Source of the DNA: Stenotrophomonas terrae
GTDB taxonomy: Bacteria > Pseudomonadota > Gammaproteobacteria > Xanthomonadales > Xanthomonadaceae
Assembly (NCBI RefSeq): GCF_001431465.1
Contig: NZ_LDJJ01000023.1
Location: 1-49,388, forward strand
Direction of reading: 5' to 3'
DNA length: 49,388 bases
The position numbers and the translations under genes are program-made. Of this stretch, positions 28,319 through 39,999 are shown piece after piece; position 1 is the stretch's first letter; every line of letters begins with the position of its first letter. The notes beneath the pieces are model-generated. The model was not told the DNA's origin. It saw only the letters and a program-made list of their open reading frames with translations, and searched no databases.

Positions 28319-29302
28319 ATGACCAGGGTGCTGGTAGTGGGCTCGGACACCCGAGAGGAGCAGACGCTCCTTGGGCGATTAAGGGAAATAGCAGGATTGC
28401 CGCCGGAAGCCTTGCAACGTTGTGTTGATCTGGACCAGTGCGACTTGTTGTTGGTACGCGATACACCGGCGCTGCGCAGCGCCGCCAGGCATATGGCCAG
28501 CAAACGGCCGACGATGCGACTGTGGCTGCATGATGATGCCGGCGCCGTGCACGATGGCCGCGGCAGCGATGTGCTGCACCTGGACCAGGCGCAGATTCAA
28601 CGCGCGCTGGCACCGTTTGATGCGCCGGCCGAGTCGGTCGAGTCGCCCACCGATGGCCTGTATCTTGCCAGCGGGGCCAAGCAGGTGACCCGTCTGCTAC
28701 GTCGTCGGCTGCAGGAAAAACAGGGGCGCGCGATGCTGTCCCTGCAAGGGCAGCCGCAACTGCTGATTGATTTCGAGCACGACCAGATGGTGCCGCTCTA
28801 CCAGCACCCTGCGGAGGGGCCAACGCTGGCCCAGCAGCTGGGCGATGTATTCGAGCTGCTCGCCTTGCAGGAGCTCTCGCAGGCGCGCTTTGATGTGCTG
28901 GCCGACAAGCTGTCGCGGCAACCGCTGCGGCCGTTGCTCTGGCAGATGGCGCAGTTCGGCGACAACTGGACCGATTTTGACCGGCGCCTGCAGCAACAGG
29001 CCCAGGTAAGCCTGCTGCGTTGGCCGGATTTCCGCGTGCTCGCACATCAGCACGATGGTTTCCGGCTGTGCTCGTTGCTGCTCAAGAAGCCTTGCAGCCT
29101 GCTGGAATGCACGCAGCTGCTGGATGTCGACATCAACGCAACCCGCGCCTTCATGCGCTCGGCATACCTATGCGGTTATGCGCAGGTACGGGTGCCGGAA
29201 ATTGCCGCAACACCGCCCACTGCGCCCGTCAAAAACAGCGCCAGCACCTTGCTGGCGCGGATGTGGCGCAGTGTCCGTCAACGTACGGGTACACACGCAT
29301 GA
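28319..29302 (+). CDS. unknown protein, first gene of GTPase/roadblock module
   Basis: 327 aa from ATG at 28319, which has GGGGAAGAGG directly upstream; ATGs at 28286 and 28289 lack such a site. Not recognised as a named family. Residues 1-90 resemble a degenerate receiver-like Rossmann fold (TRVLVVGSDTREEQTLLGRL; CDLLLVRD). The middle is alpha/beta, and the C-terminal ~70 residues look like a winged-helix (FRLCSLLLKKPCSLLECTQL, then VDINATRAFMRSAYLCGYAQ). No signal peptide or membrane helix. Its stop overlaps the GTPase start by four bases (ATGA), so it is probably a partner or effector of that GTPase. Confidence 0.8.
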   Translation: MTRVLVVGSDTREEQTLLGRLREIAGLPPEALQRCVDLDQCDLLLVRDTPALRSAARHMASKRPTMRLWLHDDAGAVHDGRGSDVLHLDQAQIQRALAPFDAPAESVESPTDGLYLASGAKQVTRLLRRRLQEKQGRAMLSLQGQPQLLIDFEHDQMVPLYQHPAEGPTLAQQLGDVFELLALQELSQARFDVLADKLSRQPLRPLLWQMAQFGDNWTDFDRRLQQQAQVSLLRWPDFRVLAHQHDGFRLCSLLLKKPCSLLECTQLLDVDINATRAFMRSAYLCGYAQVRVPEIAATPPTAPVKNSASTLLARMWRSVRQRTGTHA

Positions 29303-29847
29303 TCGAGCACAAGGTAGTGATTCTGGGCGCCATGGGGGCAGGCAAGTCAACCTTGGTACGCGCGGTGGCCGGCGGCACCGTCATCGATACGGATGTAATC
29401 AACACCGACACCAGCTCAGCCAAGCTGTCGACCACGGTGGCGATGGACTACGCCGATGTGAACCTCCCCAACGGCGACCGTCTGCGCCTGTATGGCACGC
29501 CCGGGCAGGAGCGCTTCTCCTTCATCTGGCCGGTGCTGCTGCAGGGCGCGCGCGGCGTGGTGATCCTGGCCGATGCGTCCAGCCCGGATGTGGCGCAGGA
29601 AATGGAGCGCTACCTGCTGGCGCTGCGCGAGCATGCCGCAAAAGTGCCGGCGGTGATCGGTATTTCAAAATTCGACCTGGTGCCGGACGTGGACCTGGAT
29701 GCCTGCGTGCTGCAGGCACAGAAGACCGCAGGCCGGCCGCTGCCCTTGGTGCCGTTCGATGCGCGCTCGGAAGACGCGGTGATGATGTTGATGGACGTGT
29801 TGATGGGCGAAGTCGAGGCGGCCGCGTTGGTGGAAGACCATGTCTGA
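29299..29847 (+). CDS. MglA/COG2229-like small Ras-type GTPase
   Basis: 182 aa. P-loop GAMGAGKST is at 10-18; switch I probably contains Thr45/Thr46 (LSTTVAMDY); switch II has GTPGQERF at 66-73, where Rab/Ras proteins have DTAGQE; the base-recognition motif is SKFD (123-126) rather than NKxD; G5-like FDARSED is near 153-159. These variants are typical of bacterial MglA/COG2229 GTPases. Such switches work with a roadblock protein that acts as GAP or GEF, and one is encoded directly downstream with an 8-bp overlap. It likely controls polarity, motility, signalling or an envelope process; which one is not visible. Confidence 0.9.
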   Translation: MIEHKVVILGAMGAGKSTLVRAVAGGTVIDTDVINTDTSSAKLSTTVAMDYADVNLPNGDRLRLYGTPGQERFSFIWPVLLQGARGVVILADASSPDVAQEMERYLLALREHAAKVPAVIGISKFDLVPDVDLDACVLQAQKTAGRPLPLVPFDARSEDAVMMLMDVLMGEVEAAALVEDHV

Positions 29848-30256
29848 GGTGAAGGGAATGGCATTGCTGGAAGACTGGGAAGTCAAAGCGATCGACATCA
29901 AGCTGCAGGAATTCGCCGATTCGGTGGATGGGGTGCGTGCGGCGGTGGTGGCCAGCGTCGACGGCTTCGTGCTGGCACAGGCGGCAACCCAGTCATCCAG
30001 TGGCGAACGGCTGGCGGCGATGACCAGTGCAATGCTGGCACTGGCATCGGCGGTAGGCCGCGAACTGGCGCTGGGCACGATGGACGTGCTGATGCTGGAA
30101 GCCAGCGAGGGCAAGGTGCTGATGCAGTCGATTCCGCTGCCGCGGGGCTCGCTGTTGCTGATGGCGGCCTGTGGCCAGCGCAGCGTGATCGGCCATGTGC
30201 TGTGGAGCGCGCGCGAATGCGGCCGCAAGATCCAGGCGGAATTGTCGGCGGAGTGA
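29840..30256 (+). CDS. roadblock/LC7 domain protein (MglB-like)
   Basis: 138 aa. A single roadblock/LC7 domain (FADSVDGVRAAVVASVDGFV; ERLAAMTSAMLALASAVGRE; VLMQSIPLPRGSLLLMAACG). Homologues (MglB, eukaryotic LC7) dimerise and regulate a small GTPase. The gene overlaps the GTPase stop; an alternative ATG at 29858 has a better GAGGTGAAGGGA site, so the first six residues are uncertain. Last gene of the three-gene module. No terminator follows, only repeats. Confidence 0.9.
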   Translation: MSEVKGMALLEDWEVKAIDIKLQEFADSVDGVRAAVVASVDGFVLAQAATQSSSGERLAAMTSAMLALASAVGRELALGTMDVLMLEASEGKVLMQSIPLPRGSLLLMAACGQRSVIGHVLWSARECGRKIQAELSAE

Positions 30257-30666
30257 GGCTGGGGTGTTGGTTGTGGGTGGAGTTGCTGCGGCTGCAGCTG
30301 CGAAGGTAAAAGCGGAAGCATCCCTCCGAAACTCGTCCGGCCCGAATGCTTGGCGTTCGATCATTCATCAGATCGCGCGGCAGTACCGCGCAAGCAGACC
30401 TTCTTCACCCCCTGCGCTGCGCGCAGGGGAGGGAGCTGTTTGCTGCAGTCGCTCGGATCGCAGCAGCAGCCGCTTCTACCCCCTCCCTTGCGCGCAGCGC
30501 AGGGGAGGGTTGGGGAGGGGTGCCTTTGGCGCGGAACCAAAAGCCAACACCGTGCCGAACAGCCCTCAGTGGCGTATGGTCAGCGCACATCCCCGGTGTC
30601 CTTTCGCATGCGCTTGCCCTGTATCCGCATTGAGCCAACACCCCGACAACTGCAGGTGTTGCCGCA
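30257..30666. repeat. intergenic region: three-hairpin repeat copy 2 and CTCC palindrome
   Basis: Holds copy 2 of the ~100-bp three-hairpin repeat (30334-30433; partner at 12796-12896). In it the first hairpin is CGAATGC-TTG-GCGTTCG, which keeps the stem although both arms changed. A second CTCC palindrome lies at about 30480-30520 (CCTTGCGCGCAGCGCAGG core). The last 100 bp before 30667 lead into aceK; no clear promoter or strong ribosome site was seen. Confidence 0.75.
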
Positions 30667-32385
30667 ATGAACGCCGCCAGCACCGGCAGCGCCCTGGCCG
30701 CCCGCATCGCACAGGGCTTCGAGGACTATCACCGCGACTTCGCGCTGATCAGCCGCCGCGCACGTGAGCGCTTCCAACGCCGTGACTGGGCAGCTGCCAG
30801 GACCGATGCAGTGGAGCGCATCGAGCTCTATGACAGCTGCGTAGCGCGCTGTCGTACACAGCTCGATCAACTGCTGCCCGCCAACACCGATGCAAGGCCG
30901 CTATGGCAACAGGTCAAGCGGGACTTTGCCGCGTTGATTGAAGGCTGCATCGATGGCGAGTTGTACAAGACCTTCTACAACACGCTGACCCGCCGCCTGT
31001 TTGCCACCCATGGCGTGGACGACAGCATCGAGTTCATGGCGCTGGATATCGAGCCGTCCGATGCCATCACCCACCCCGTGGCACGGCATGTCTATGCCGT
31101 CTCCGAAGCCCGTCCGGTCGAAGCCTTCACGCGCCTGTTAGCGGACTATGCGTTCGAGCTGCCGTACCAGCACCAGCTGCGCTGCGCGGCGGCCATCGCC
31201 GTGCGGCTGCAGGATGATCTGGCGCATTGGGGCCCGTACCCGGTGCGGGCGATCGAACTGCTGCAGACCGTCTTTTACCGTGAGCGTCGCGCCTACCTGG
31301 TCGGGCGCGTGTTTGGAGAGCATCGTTTCTCGCCCTGTGTGATCGCCCTGGTCAACGACGGCGATGGCATACGTGTGGAAGCCGTGCTCAGTCGTCGCCG
31401 CGATGTGGCGCATCTGTTCGGCGTGTCGCGCAGCTACTTCCAGGCCGATCTGCCGACCGTGGCCGATGCGGTGGTGTTCCTGCGCAGCATCCTGCCGGGC
31501 AAACCGGTGGATGAGATCTACACCGTGCTGGGGCGCGCAAAGCAGGGCAAGACCGAGCGCTATCGCACCTTCTTCAGCCACTTCCAGCAGCACGACAACG
31601 AACAGCTAGTGCATGCCGATGGCACCCCCGGCATGGTGATGACGGTATTCACCCTGCCCAGCTATCCGCTGGTGTTCAAATTGATACGCGACCGTTTCGC
31701 CTGGCCCAAGACGATGAGCCGGCAGGATGTGGAGGGCAAGTACGCGCTGGTGTTCAACCTCGATCGCATTGGTCGCCTGCTGGATGCGCAGCCGTACCGC
31801 TATCTGCGCTTCCCGCAGCAGCGCTTCGCGCCGGCCTTGCTGCAGGAATTGCTCAGCCAGTGCAGCCAGAGCGTGCGCATCGATGGCGACGAGGTGGAGA
31901 TTGCGTTGTGCTATGTGCAGCGGCGGTTCCGGCCCTTGAATCTCTACCTGCGCGAGCAGGGCGCCGAGGCCGCACGCGCAGCGGCGCTGGATTACGCGCA
32001 GGCGATCCGCGACATGGCCTGCAACAACATTTTCCCCGGCGACATGCTGCTGAAGAACTTCGGTGTGTCACGGCATGGTCGCGCGGTGTTCTACGACTAC
32101 GACGAACTATGCCTGGTCAGCGAGTGCAACTTTCGCCATTGGCCGCAGCCGCGCAGCGAGGAAGAGGCGATGGCCGCCGAGCCGTGGTTCCATGTTGCAC
32201 GCAACGATGTGTTTCCCGAGCGCTTCGGCTTGTTCATGGGCTTGCCGCGGTCATCGCTGGAAGTAGTGCAGGAGAAGTTCGCCGAACTGTTCGACCCGGC
32301 CTGGTGGCAAGGGCTGCAGGTTGGATTCCAGCAAGCGCTGTACCCGGATACACCGCCGTACCCGCGGTCGCTGCGACTGGCGTGA
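30667..32385 (+). CDS. aceK: isocitrate dehydrogenase kinase/phosphatase AceK
   Basis: 572 aa, close to the 578 aa of E. coli AceK. It phosphorylates and dephosphorylates isocitrate dehydrogenase, diverting isocitrate to the glyoxylate bypass. The N-terminal regulatory domain is followed by the kinase-like domain: [13 protein letters not shown] contains the ATP-binding Lys, [15 protein letters not shown] holds catalytic Asp459, and YDYDE holds the metal-binding Asp477. It is not next to aceBA as in E. coli, but 2.6 kb from a monomeric-type icd. Known AceK substrates are dimeric ICDs, so the true substrate here is an open question. Confidence 0.96.
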   Translation: MNAASTGSALAARIAQGFEDYHRDFALISRRARERFQRRDWAAARTDAVERIELYDSCVARCRTQLDQLLPANTDARPLWQQVKRDFAALIEGCIDGELYKTFYNTLTRRLFATHGVDDSIEFMALDIEPSDAITHPVARHVYAVSEARPVEAFTRLLADYAFELPYQHQLRCAAAIAVRLQDDLAHWGPYPVRAIELLQTVFYRERRAYLVGRVFGEHRFSPCVIALVNDGDGIRVEAVLSRRRDVAHLFGVSRSYFQADLPTVADAVVFLRSILPGKPVDEIYTVLGRAKQGKTERYRTFFSHFQQHDNEQLVHADGTPGMVMTVFTLPSYPLVFKLIRDRFAWPKTMSRQDVEGKYALVFNLDRIGRLLDAQPYRYLRFPQQRFAPALLQELLSQCSQSVRIDGDEVEIALCYVQRRFRPLNLYLREQGAEAARAAALDYAQAIRDMACNNIFPGDMLLKNFGVSRHGRAVFYDYDELCLVSECNFRHWPQPRSEEEAMAAEPWFHVARNDVFPERFGLFMGLPRSSLEVVQEKFAELFDPAWWQGLQVGFQQALYPDTPPYPRSLRLA

Positions 32386-32811
32386 GGATGAGCGACCATG
32401 GCTGGCGTCCATTGGCCGACCGCAACAACGGCCCACGCCCGCTGACCCCGCTGCAAGACAGCTGAGGCCCGACGCATGGGTAGTGCCGAGCCATGCTCGG
32501 CAGGGGCGTCAGCGGTAAAGCCTCAGCCGAGCATGGCTCGGCTCACAGGTGGGGCGGCGTTGTAGGAGCGGCGTCAGCCGCGAAGCCGGTGCTGCAACAG
32601 GCGGCGAAGAGCCAACCCCTCCCAACCCTCCCCTTGGCCTTCGGCCAAAGGGAGGGGGCGTAGTGCCGAGCCATGCTCGGCAGGAGCGTCACCAGTAAAG
32701 CCAAATGTAGTGCCGAGCCATGCTCGGCAGAGGCGTCACCGGTAAGACCCCAGCCGAGCATGGCTCGGCTCTACAGGTGGGGTGGGGCCCGCATCGCCTG
32801 CCCAACCAACA
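32386..32811. repeat. SMAG cluster between aceK and rho
   Basis: Five SMAG-type hairpins: 32480-32503, 32660-32683 and 32707-32730 have GTAG first; 32524-32547 and 32751-32774 are inverted variants with CAGCCGAGC...GCTCGGCT stems. A REP copy (TGTAGGAGCGGC...CCGCGAAGCC) lies at 32561-32588 and a CTCC palindrome at about 32617-32655 (CCTTGGCCTTCGGCCAAAGG core). No gene. The region separates convergent genes and probably acts as a transcript-end buffer. Confidence 0.88.
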
Positions 32812-32845
32812 CAAAACAAAAACCCCGCTTTCGCGGGGTTTTTGT
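32812..32845 (-). terminator. intrinsic terminator of rho
   Basis: CCCCGC and GCGGGG form a short strong stem (32823-32828 / 32833-32838) with loop TTTC. The minus-strand side continues into TTTTTGTTTTGT, and the plus strand also has a T-run, so it may work both ways. It lies 23 bp past the rho stop. Confidence 0.92.
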
Positions 32846-32867
32846 CTGCAGCCAACTCCAACCGGAA

Positions 32868-34640
<1,773 letters not shown>

Positions 34641-34865
34641 GTGCTTGATTCCTCTCGCTTAGACGTGCGAGCGCCCTGCGGGGCTGCGAATTGGTTGGGA
34701 TGGTCCGGACGAGAACCCGTCCAGAGGGTGCGGCACGCGAATGCTGCCGGATGTAGCGACACTAACACCGCCAAGCGCGGCGGTGCAAGAGCCTGCAGAA
34801 CCCTGTTGGGCCGCGGTATGGCAGGCCCGGTGGCCGGCGGCACGGAGCCGCCGGACCTGGCTGGA
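34641..34865 (-). promoter_or_regulatory. rho leader with two hairpins
   Basis: 225 bp without a gene between trxA and rho. A hairpin CCGGCGGC-ACGGA-GCCGCCGG lies at 34834-34854, 11 bp past the trxA stop, without a U-tract. A second, CACCGCC-AAGCGC-GGCGGTG, lies at 34766-34785. E. coli rho is autoregulated by Rho-dependent attenuation in its leader; these structures could serve a similar role, but this is inference. Confidence 0.35.
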
Positions 34866-35195
34866 TCAGACCAGCGCCTTGTCGATCATCTGGCTCAACT
34901 GGCCCTTGCCGACAGCGCCGATCTGGGTGGCCTGGATCTGGCCATCCTTGAACAGCAGCAGCATCGGGATAGAGCGCACGTGGTACTTGATCGCGGTGGC
35001 GCGATTTTCGTCCACATTGACCTTGGCGATCTTCAGCTTGCCGTCATAGGCGTCGGCCAATTCGTCCAAAACCGGGGAGATCATCTTGCACGGGCCGCAC
35101 CATTCAGCCCAGAAATCCACCAGGACCGGTTCGCTCGATTGCAGGACGGCGCTGTCGAAGTCGGCATCGCCGACGTGTAAAACCTTATCGCTCAC
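34866..35195 (-). CDS. trxA: thioredoxin
   Basis: 109 aa from GTG at 35195, with AGGAG seven bases upstream. A longer open frame to 35495 is not family-like. Active site WCGPC, with Cys33 and Cys36; the cis-proline is in SIPML. A cytoplasmic disulphide reductase for ribonucleotide reductase and others. It lies upstream of rho on the same strand, a gene order conserved in many proteobacteria, and is divergent from rhlB across a 196-bp region that must hold both promoters. Confidence 0.96.
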   Translation of the reverse strand: MSDKVLHVGDADFDSAVLQSSEPVLVDFWAEWCGPCKMISPVLDELADAYDGKLKIAKVNVDENRATAIKYHVRSIPMLLLFKDGQIQATQIGAVGKGQLSQMIDKALV

Positions 35196-35391
35196 TTGGA
35201 GTCTCCTGGTGCAATGCGACTGCCCATGCCGGGTTGGCCGTCGCATTGCGGTAAACTGGGGCATTGCGCGGACAGTGGGCAGGGCCCAGGTGTCGCGCGA
35301 CCCGGCGCAGGGGCCGCAGTGTGCGACGGTGCCCGAATCGATGCAAGCTGCCCGGCCACACTGACCGGCTGGCACTACAAAGACGAAATCA

Positions 35392-37056
35392 ATGAGCGAC
35401 AAACCGCTAACCGACGTAACGTTTTCCTCCTTCGACCTGCAGCCTTCGCTGTTGGCAGGCCTGGAGGGCGCGGGTTTCACCCGCTGCACCCCCATTCAGG
35501 CGCTGACCTTGCCGGTGGCTCTGCCAGGCGGCGATGTCGCCGGCCAGGCGCAGACCGGCACCGGCAAGACGCTGGCCTTCCTGGTCGCCGTCGCCAACCG
35601 CCTGCTGACCCGCCCGGCGCTGGCTGACCGCAAGCCGGAGGATCCGCGCGCGCTGATCCTGGCCCCGACCCGCGAGCTGGCCATCCAGATCCACAAGGAC
35701 GCGATGAAGTTCGCCTCCGACACCGGCCTGCGCTTCGCGCTGGTCTACGGTGGCGTGGACTACGACAAGCAGCGCGAACTGCTGCAGCAGGGCGTGGACG
35801 TGATCATCGCCACCCCTGGCCGCCTGATCGACTACGTCAAACAGCACAAGGTGGTTTCGCTGCATGCCTGCGAGATCTGCGTGCTGGACGAAGCCGACCG
35901 CATGTTCGACCTGGGCTTCATCAAGGACATCCGCTTCCTGCTGCGGCGCATGCCTGAGCGCACCACGCGCCAGACCTTGCTGTTCAGCGCCACCCTCAGC
36001 CACCGCGTGCTGGAGCTGGCCTATGAGCACATGAACGAGCCGCAGAAGCTGGTGGTGGAGACCGAAAGCATCACCGCCGACCGCGTCCGCCAGCGCATCT
36101 ATTTCCCCGCCGACGAAGAAAAGCTGCCGCTGCTGATCGGCCTGCTGTCGCGCAGTGAAGGTGCCCGCACCATGGTGTTCGTCAACACCAAGGTATTTGT
36201 CGAGCGCGTTGCGCGCGCGCTGGAACGTGCCGGCTACCGCGTCGGCGTGCTGTCCGGCGACGTGCCACAGAAGAAGCGCGAGAGCCTGCTCAACCGCTTC
36301 CAGAAGGGCCAGCTGGAAGTTCTGGTGGCCACCGATGTGGCCGCCCGCGGCCTGCACATCGACGGCATCAAGTACGTCTACAACTACGATCTGCCGTTCG
36401 ACGCCGAAGACTATGTGCACCGCATCGGTCGTACCGCGCGTCTGGGCGAAGAAGGCGATGCGATCAGCTTTGCCTGCGAGCGCTATGCGATGAGCCTGCC
36501 GGACATCGAGGCCTACATCGAGCAGAAGATCCCGGTCGAAGCGGTCACCGCCGAACTGCTGACTGCGTTGCCGCGCCCGGAGCGCGCACCGCTGGAAGCC
36601 GGTGAAGAGGAAGAAAGCGTTGGCAGCATCTTCCGCGAAGCCCGCGAGCAGAAGGCTGCCGATGAAGCCCGTCGTGGTGGTGGTCGCAGTGGCGGCAAGC
36701 CCGGTGAACGCCGTGGCGAGCGCAGTGCCGATGGCAAGCCGCGTCCGCCGCGCAAGCCGCGCGTCGAAGGCGCCCCGGCCAGTGCCGAAGGCACGCCCAA
36801 GCCGCCGCGCCCGGCCGCAGAAGCAGCGCCGGATGCAGCCAACAGCCCGGCAGTGGAAGGCGAGCGCGCACCGCGCAAGCGTCGCCGTCGTCGTCACGGT
36901 CGCCCGCTTGAGGGGGCCGAGGGTGCAGCACCGGCAGTGGCCAACAACAACGGCCCGGTGCAGGTACCGGCCAAGCCGATGCGCGCAGGCAACGACAATG
37001 ATTCGTTCCTGACCCGCCTCGGCCGCAAGATCCGCCGGATGCTGTCAGGCAGCTGA
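35392..37056 (+). CDS. rhlB: DEAD-box RNA helicase RhlB-like
   Basis: 554 aa, against about 420 in E. coli. Q-motif region FTRCTPIQ (29-36), Walker A AQTGTGKT (53-60), PTRELA, DEAD motif [12 protein letters not shown] (FSATLS), and HRIGRTAR. These are followed after about residue 400 by a disordered, very basic tail ([27 protein letters not shown]) ending in [16 protein letters not shown]. In E. coli RhlB unwinds RNA in the degradosome bound to RNase E; the extended tail here probably adds RNA affinity. Divergent from trxA-rho. Confidence 0.94.
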   Translation: MSDKPLTDVTFSSFDLQPSLLAGLEGAGFTRCTPIQALTLPVALPGGDVAGQAQTGTGKTLAFLVAVANRLLTRPALADRKPEDPRALILAPTRELAIQIHKDAMKFASDTGLRFALVYGGVDYDKQRELLQQGVDVIIATPGRLIDYVKQHKVVSLHACEICVLDEADRMFDLGFIKDIRFLLRRMPERTTRQTLLFSATLSHRVLELAYEHMNEPQKLVVETESITADRVRQRIYFPADEEKLPLLIGLLSRSEGARTMVFVNTKVFVERVARALERAGYRVGVLSGDVPQKKRESLLNRFQKGQLEVLVATDVAARGLHIDGIKYVYNYDLPFDAEDYVHRIGRTARLGEEGDAISFACERYAMSLPDIEAYIEQKIPVEAVTAELLTALPRPERAPLEAGEEEESVGSIFREAREQKAADEARRGGGRSGGKPGERRGERSADGKPRPPRKPRVEGAPASAEGTPKPPRPAAEAAPDAANSPAVEGERAPRKRRRRRHGRPLEGAEGAAPAVANNNGPVQVPAKPMRAGNDNDSFLTRLGRKIRRMLSGS

Positions 37057-37512
37057 TCGCCAGGCAAGCCGTAGTGCCGAGCCACGCTCGGCAGAGGCTT
37101 TCCCAGCAAAGCCAAGGTAGTGCCGAGCCATGCTCGGCAGAGGCTTTCCCAGAGAAGCCAAGGTAGTGCCGAGCCATGCTCGGCAGAAGCTTTACCGCTA
37201 AGGCCCCAGCCGAGCATGGCTCGGCACTACACCCCCTCCATTTGGCTGAAGGCCAAGGGGAGGGCTGGGAGGGGTGAGCCCTTTGCACCGAGCTGATGCA
37301 GCCCCAGCTTCGCGGCTGACGCCGTTCCTGCAGCATGGCGGGCAAGGCCCTTGTATTTCCGGTAAGGCCCCTTGCCGAGCATGGCTCGGCACTACCGGCA
37401 TTGCTGGGAAGGCTTCTGCCGAGCATGGCTCGGCACTACGGCTGCCTGTTGCCCTGCATTACGCGTGACCTGCATCTCCGCAGCCTGCCTGCGCTCCTGC
37501 ATAATCGGCAGG
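37057..37512. repeat. SMAG cluster with exact 46-bp period upstream of ftsE
   Basis: Three same-direction SMAG copies start at 37071, 37117 and 37163, exactly 46 bp apart, with near-identical spacers (AGGCTTTCCCAGCAAAGCCA and variants). Inverted copies are at 37207-37230, 37372-37395 and 37416-37439. Between them lie a CTCC palindrome (about 37233-37275) and a REP copy (GCTTCGCGGCTGACGCCG) at 37309-37334. The last 70 bp before 37513 would carry the ftsE leader. No gene. Confidence 0.9.
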
Positions 37513-38199
37513 ATGAGCGTTCTGCGTTTTGACAATGTCAGCAAACAATACGCCGGCGGCCACCAGGCGCTGGTGGATGTCAGCTTTGAAGTAGCAGCCG
37601 GTGAAATGTTGTTCGTCACCGGGCATTCCGGTGCCGGCAAGAGCACCCTGCTCAAGTTGATCCACCTCAGCGAACGGCCCAGCCGTGGCGCGGTGCTGTT
37701 CGCCGAGCGCAACCTGCTCAAGGTGCGTGGCGGCAAGGTTGCCCTGCACCGGCGCGAAGTGGGTGCGGTCTATCAGGACCACCGGCTGCTGGTGGACCGC
37801 AGCATCGGCGAGAACGTGGCTCTGCCACTGATCCTGCGCGGCGACCGCCGGGCCGATACCGGCAAGCGGGTGCGTTCGGTGCTGGAACGGATGGGTCTGG
37901 GCCATCGCGAAAAGGCCCTGCCCAGCGAACTGTCGGCCGGTGAGCAGCAGCGCGTGGGCATTGCCCGCGCCATCATTGCCGAACCCCGCCTGCTGGTGGC
38001 CGACGAACCCACCGGCAACCTCGACCCGACCCTGGCCGCGGAAATCATGACCCTGTTTGCCGAACTGCCGGCGCGCGGCACCAGCGTGCTGGTGGTCAGT
38101 CATGACCTGGCCCTGCTCAAGCAGATGCGCAAGCGCGTGCTGATCCTTGACCACGGCCGTCTGGTCGATGACATCTCGCCGCAGGACCTGGCCGAATGA
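37513..38199 (+). CDS. ftsE: cell division ATP-binding protein FtsE
   Basis: 228 aa from ATG at 37513; the longer open frame upstream runs through SMAG repeats. Walker [10 protein letters not shown] at 37-45, signature [14 protein letters not shown], Walker [14 protein letters not shown]. ATPase partner of FtsX. FtsEX senses the divisome and activates periplasmic peptidoglycan hydrolases through EnvC-like factors. The stop overlaps the ftsX start by four bases. Confidence 0.96.
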   Translation: MSVLRFDNVSKQYAGGHQALVDVSFEVAAGEMLFVTGHSGAGKSTLLKLIHLSERPSRGAVLFAERNLLKVRGGKVALHRREVGAVYQDHRLLVDRSIGENVALPLILRGDRRADTGKRVRSVLERMGLGHREKALPSELSAGEQQRVGIARAIIAEPRLLVADEPTGNLDPTLAAEIMTLFAELPARGTSVLVVSHDLALLKQMRKRVLILDHGRLVDDISPQDLAE

Positions 38200-39149
38200 G
38201 CAGCAGCAAACCCGAAAACACCGGCAGCGCCGCGCCGTCGCGCTTGTTCACCTGGCTCAACCATCATCTGCACAGCGTGGTTTTCAGCCTTGGCCGTGCC
38301 GCGCGCAAGCCGTGGGCGACCGCATTGACCGTGGCGGTGATGGCGCTGGCGCTGGTGTTGCCGCTGGGGCTGTCGATTGCCTTGGACAACCTCAAGCATT
38401 TCGCCGGCAGCGTGCAGCAGTCGCGCGATATCAATCTGTTCCTGAAGACCGATGTCGATGCGGCGGCGGCTCAGCAACTGGTCACCAGCCTGCGTGCACG
38501 CGCCGATGTTGGCGAGGTACTGCTGCGCACACCCGACGAGGGACTGGCCGAGCTGCGGCAGAACGCCGGGCTGGGTGAAGCCATCGATGCGCTGGGTGAG
38601 AACCCCTTGCCGACCCTGCTGATAGTGACCCCGGCCAATGGCGATGACGCGGCCCTGGCCAAATCATTGGAGACGCTGCCGCAGGCCGATCTGGTCCAGC
38701 ACGATGCGCTGTGGCGGCAGCGGCTGGATGGCTGGCTGAACTTCGGTGCGCGGCTGGTGCAGGTGTTGTCGGCCTTGCTGGGCTTGGGCGCGGCGCTGGT
38801 GGTAGGCAATACCGTGCGCCTGGATATCCAGGCGCGGCGCGAGGAAATCGGCGTACTGCAGCTGCTCGGCGCCAGTGATGGCTTCATCCGCCGCCCGTTT
38901 GTCTACCTGGGCGCGTGGTACGGGCTGGCTGCCGGTGCCTTGGCGCTGGGCTTGATCGCCTTGTGCGGGCTGGCATTGCGGCCGCCGTTGGCAAACCTGT
39001 CGCAAAGCTACGGCAGTCCTTTCACCTTGCATGGCCTGGATTTGCTGCATTCGGGCATGGTGCTGGTAGGCACCACGATTCTGGGTTGGTTGGGGGCATG
39101 GCTGGTGACTGGCCACTTCCTCAGGCAGACTCGCCCGACTGAAACCTGA
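38196..39149 (+). CDS. ftsX: cell division protein FtsX
   Basis: 317 aa, four helices in the FtsX arrangement. Helix 1 is ALTVAVMALALVLPLGLSIAL. A periplasmic domain of about 100 residues follows (INLFLKTDVDAAAAQQLVTS onward). Then come three C-terminal helices with the family signature RREEIGVLQLLGASDGFIRRPF. The N-terminal ~45 residues are cytoplasmic. Coupled to ftsE by ATGA overlap and followed 7 bp later by a response regulator gene. Confidence 0.95.
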   Translation: MSSSKPENTGSAAPSRLFTWLNHHLHSVVFSLGRAARKPWATALTVAVMALALVLPLGLSIALDNLKHFAGSVQQSRDINLFLKTDVDAAAAQQLVTSLRARADVGEVLLRTPDEGLAELRQNAGLGEAIDALGENPLPTLLIVTPANGDDAALAKSLETLPQADLVQHDALWRQRLDGWLNFGARLVQVLSALLGLGAALVVGNTVRLDIQARREEIGVLQLLGASDGFIRRPFVYLGAWYGLAAGALALGLIALCGLALRPPLANLSQSYGSPFTLHGLDLLHSGMVLVGTTILGWLGAWLVTGHFLRQTRPTET

Positions 39150-39156
39150 GGCCCGC

Positions 39157-39999
39157 ATGTCCACGCACGAGCTCAAGCACCTGATCAGCGATGCACCACG
39201 GGTAATGGTGGTCGATGGATCCAAACTGGTACGGCGTTTGATCAGCGACGTGCTCAAGCGCGAACTGCCCGATGTCGAAGTAGTGGGCTGCGCCAGCATT
39301 GCCGAGGCGCGCGAAGCGCTCGCCGCCGGCCCGGTGCACCTGGTCACCACCTCGCTGGCCTTGCCCGATGGCGATGGCCTGGCGCTGGCACGCGGCGTCC
39401 GCGAGACCGCCGGGCAGGCCTATGTGCCGGTGATCGTGGTCTCCGGTGATGCCCAGCAGCACCTGGAGCAGCGCCGCTTCACCGAGTACGTCACCGATTA
39501 TTTCGACAAGGCGCTGGGCCACGAAGCCCTGGCCACCTTCATCCGCGGCTATGTGCAGCCCGAGCCGGTGGCCAATGCCACCGTGCTTTATGTCGAGGAC
39601 AGCCGCGTGGTGGCCGAGGCCACCAAGCGCATGCTCGAGCGGCATGACCTGCATGTGGTGCACGTGCTTACCGCCGAGGATGCGTTCTCGCTGCTCACCG
39701 CCGAGTCGCTGGGCCGCACCACGCGGCAGGTGGACCTGGTGCTGACCGACGTCACCCTCAAGGGTGAGTTGAGCGGCCGTGATGTGGTTGAACGCATCCG
39801 TGTAGATTTCGCCTATGGCAAGCGGCGCCTGCCGGTGCTGGTGATGACCGGTGACGGCAACCCGCACAACCAGTCGGCGTTGCTGCAGTCCGGCGCCAAT
39901 GACCTGGTGCAGAAACCCATTGAAGAACGTCTGCTGGTGACCAAGGTGCTGTTCCAGCTGCGGCTGGCGCGCATGGCACAGCCGGCGGTGGTGCTGTGA
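39157..39999 (+). CDS. double-receiver response regulator, first receiver degenerate
   Basis: 280 aa with two CheY-like domains and no output domain. The second (about 145-270) is complete: YVEDSR acidic pair, phospho-acceptor Asp in LVLTDVTLK, Thr in VMTGDG and Lys in VQKP. The first (about 14-135) has VVDGSK, but the phospho-acceptor position is Ser ([13 protein letters not shown]), so it cannot be phosphorylated in the usual way. It likely works by protein-protein contact. It follows ftsX closely and overlaps ung by four bases (GTGA), so transcription with both is likely. No kinase gene is adjacent. Confidence 0.88.
   Translation: MSTHELKHLISDAPRVMVVDGSKLVRRLISDVLKRELPDVEVVGCASIAEAREALAAGPVHLVTTSLALPDGDGLALARGVRETAGQAYVPVIVVSGDAQQHLEQRRFTEYVTDYFDKALGHEALATFIRGYVQPEPVANATVLYVEDSRVVAEATKRMLERHDLHVVHVLTAEDAFSLLTAESLGRTTRQVDLVLTDVTLKGELSGRDVVERIRVDFAYGKRRLPVLVMTGDGNPHNQSALLQSGANDLVQKPIEERLLVTKVLFQLRLARMAQPAVVL

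Noticed and set aside
34866..35495. 209-codon form of thioredoxin.
   Set aside because: The first 100 codons have no thioredoxin homology and overlap the rhlB start; GTG at 35195 has a proper AGGAG site.
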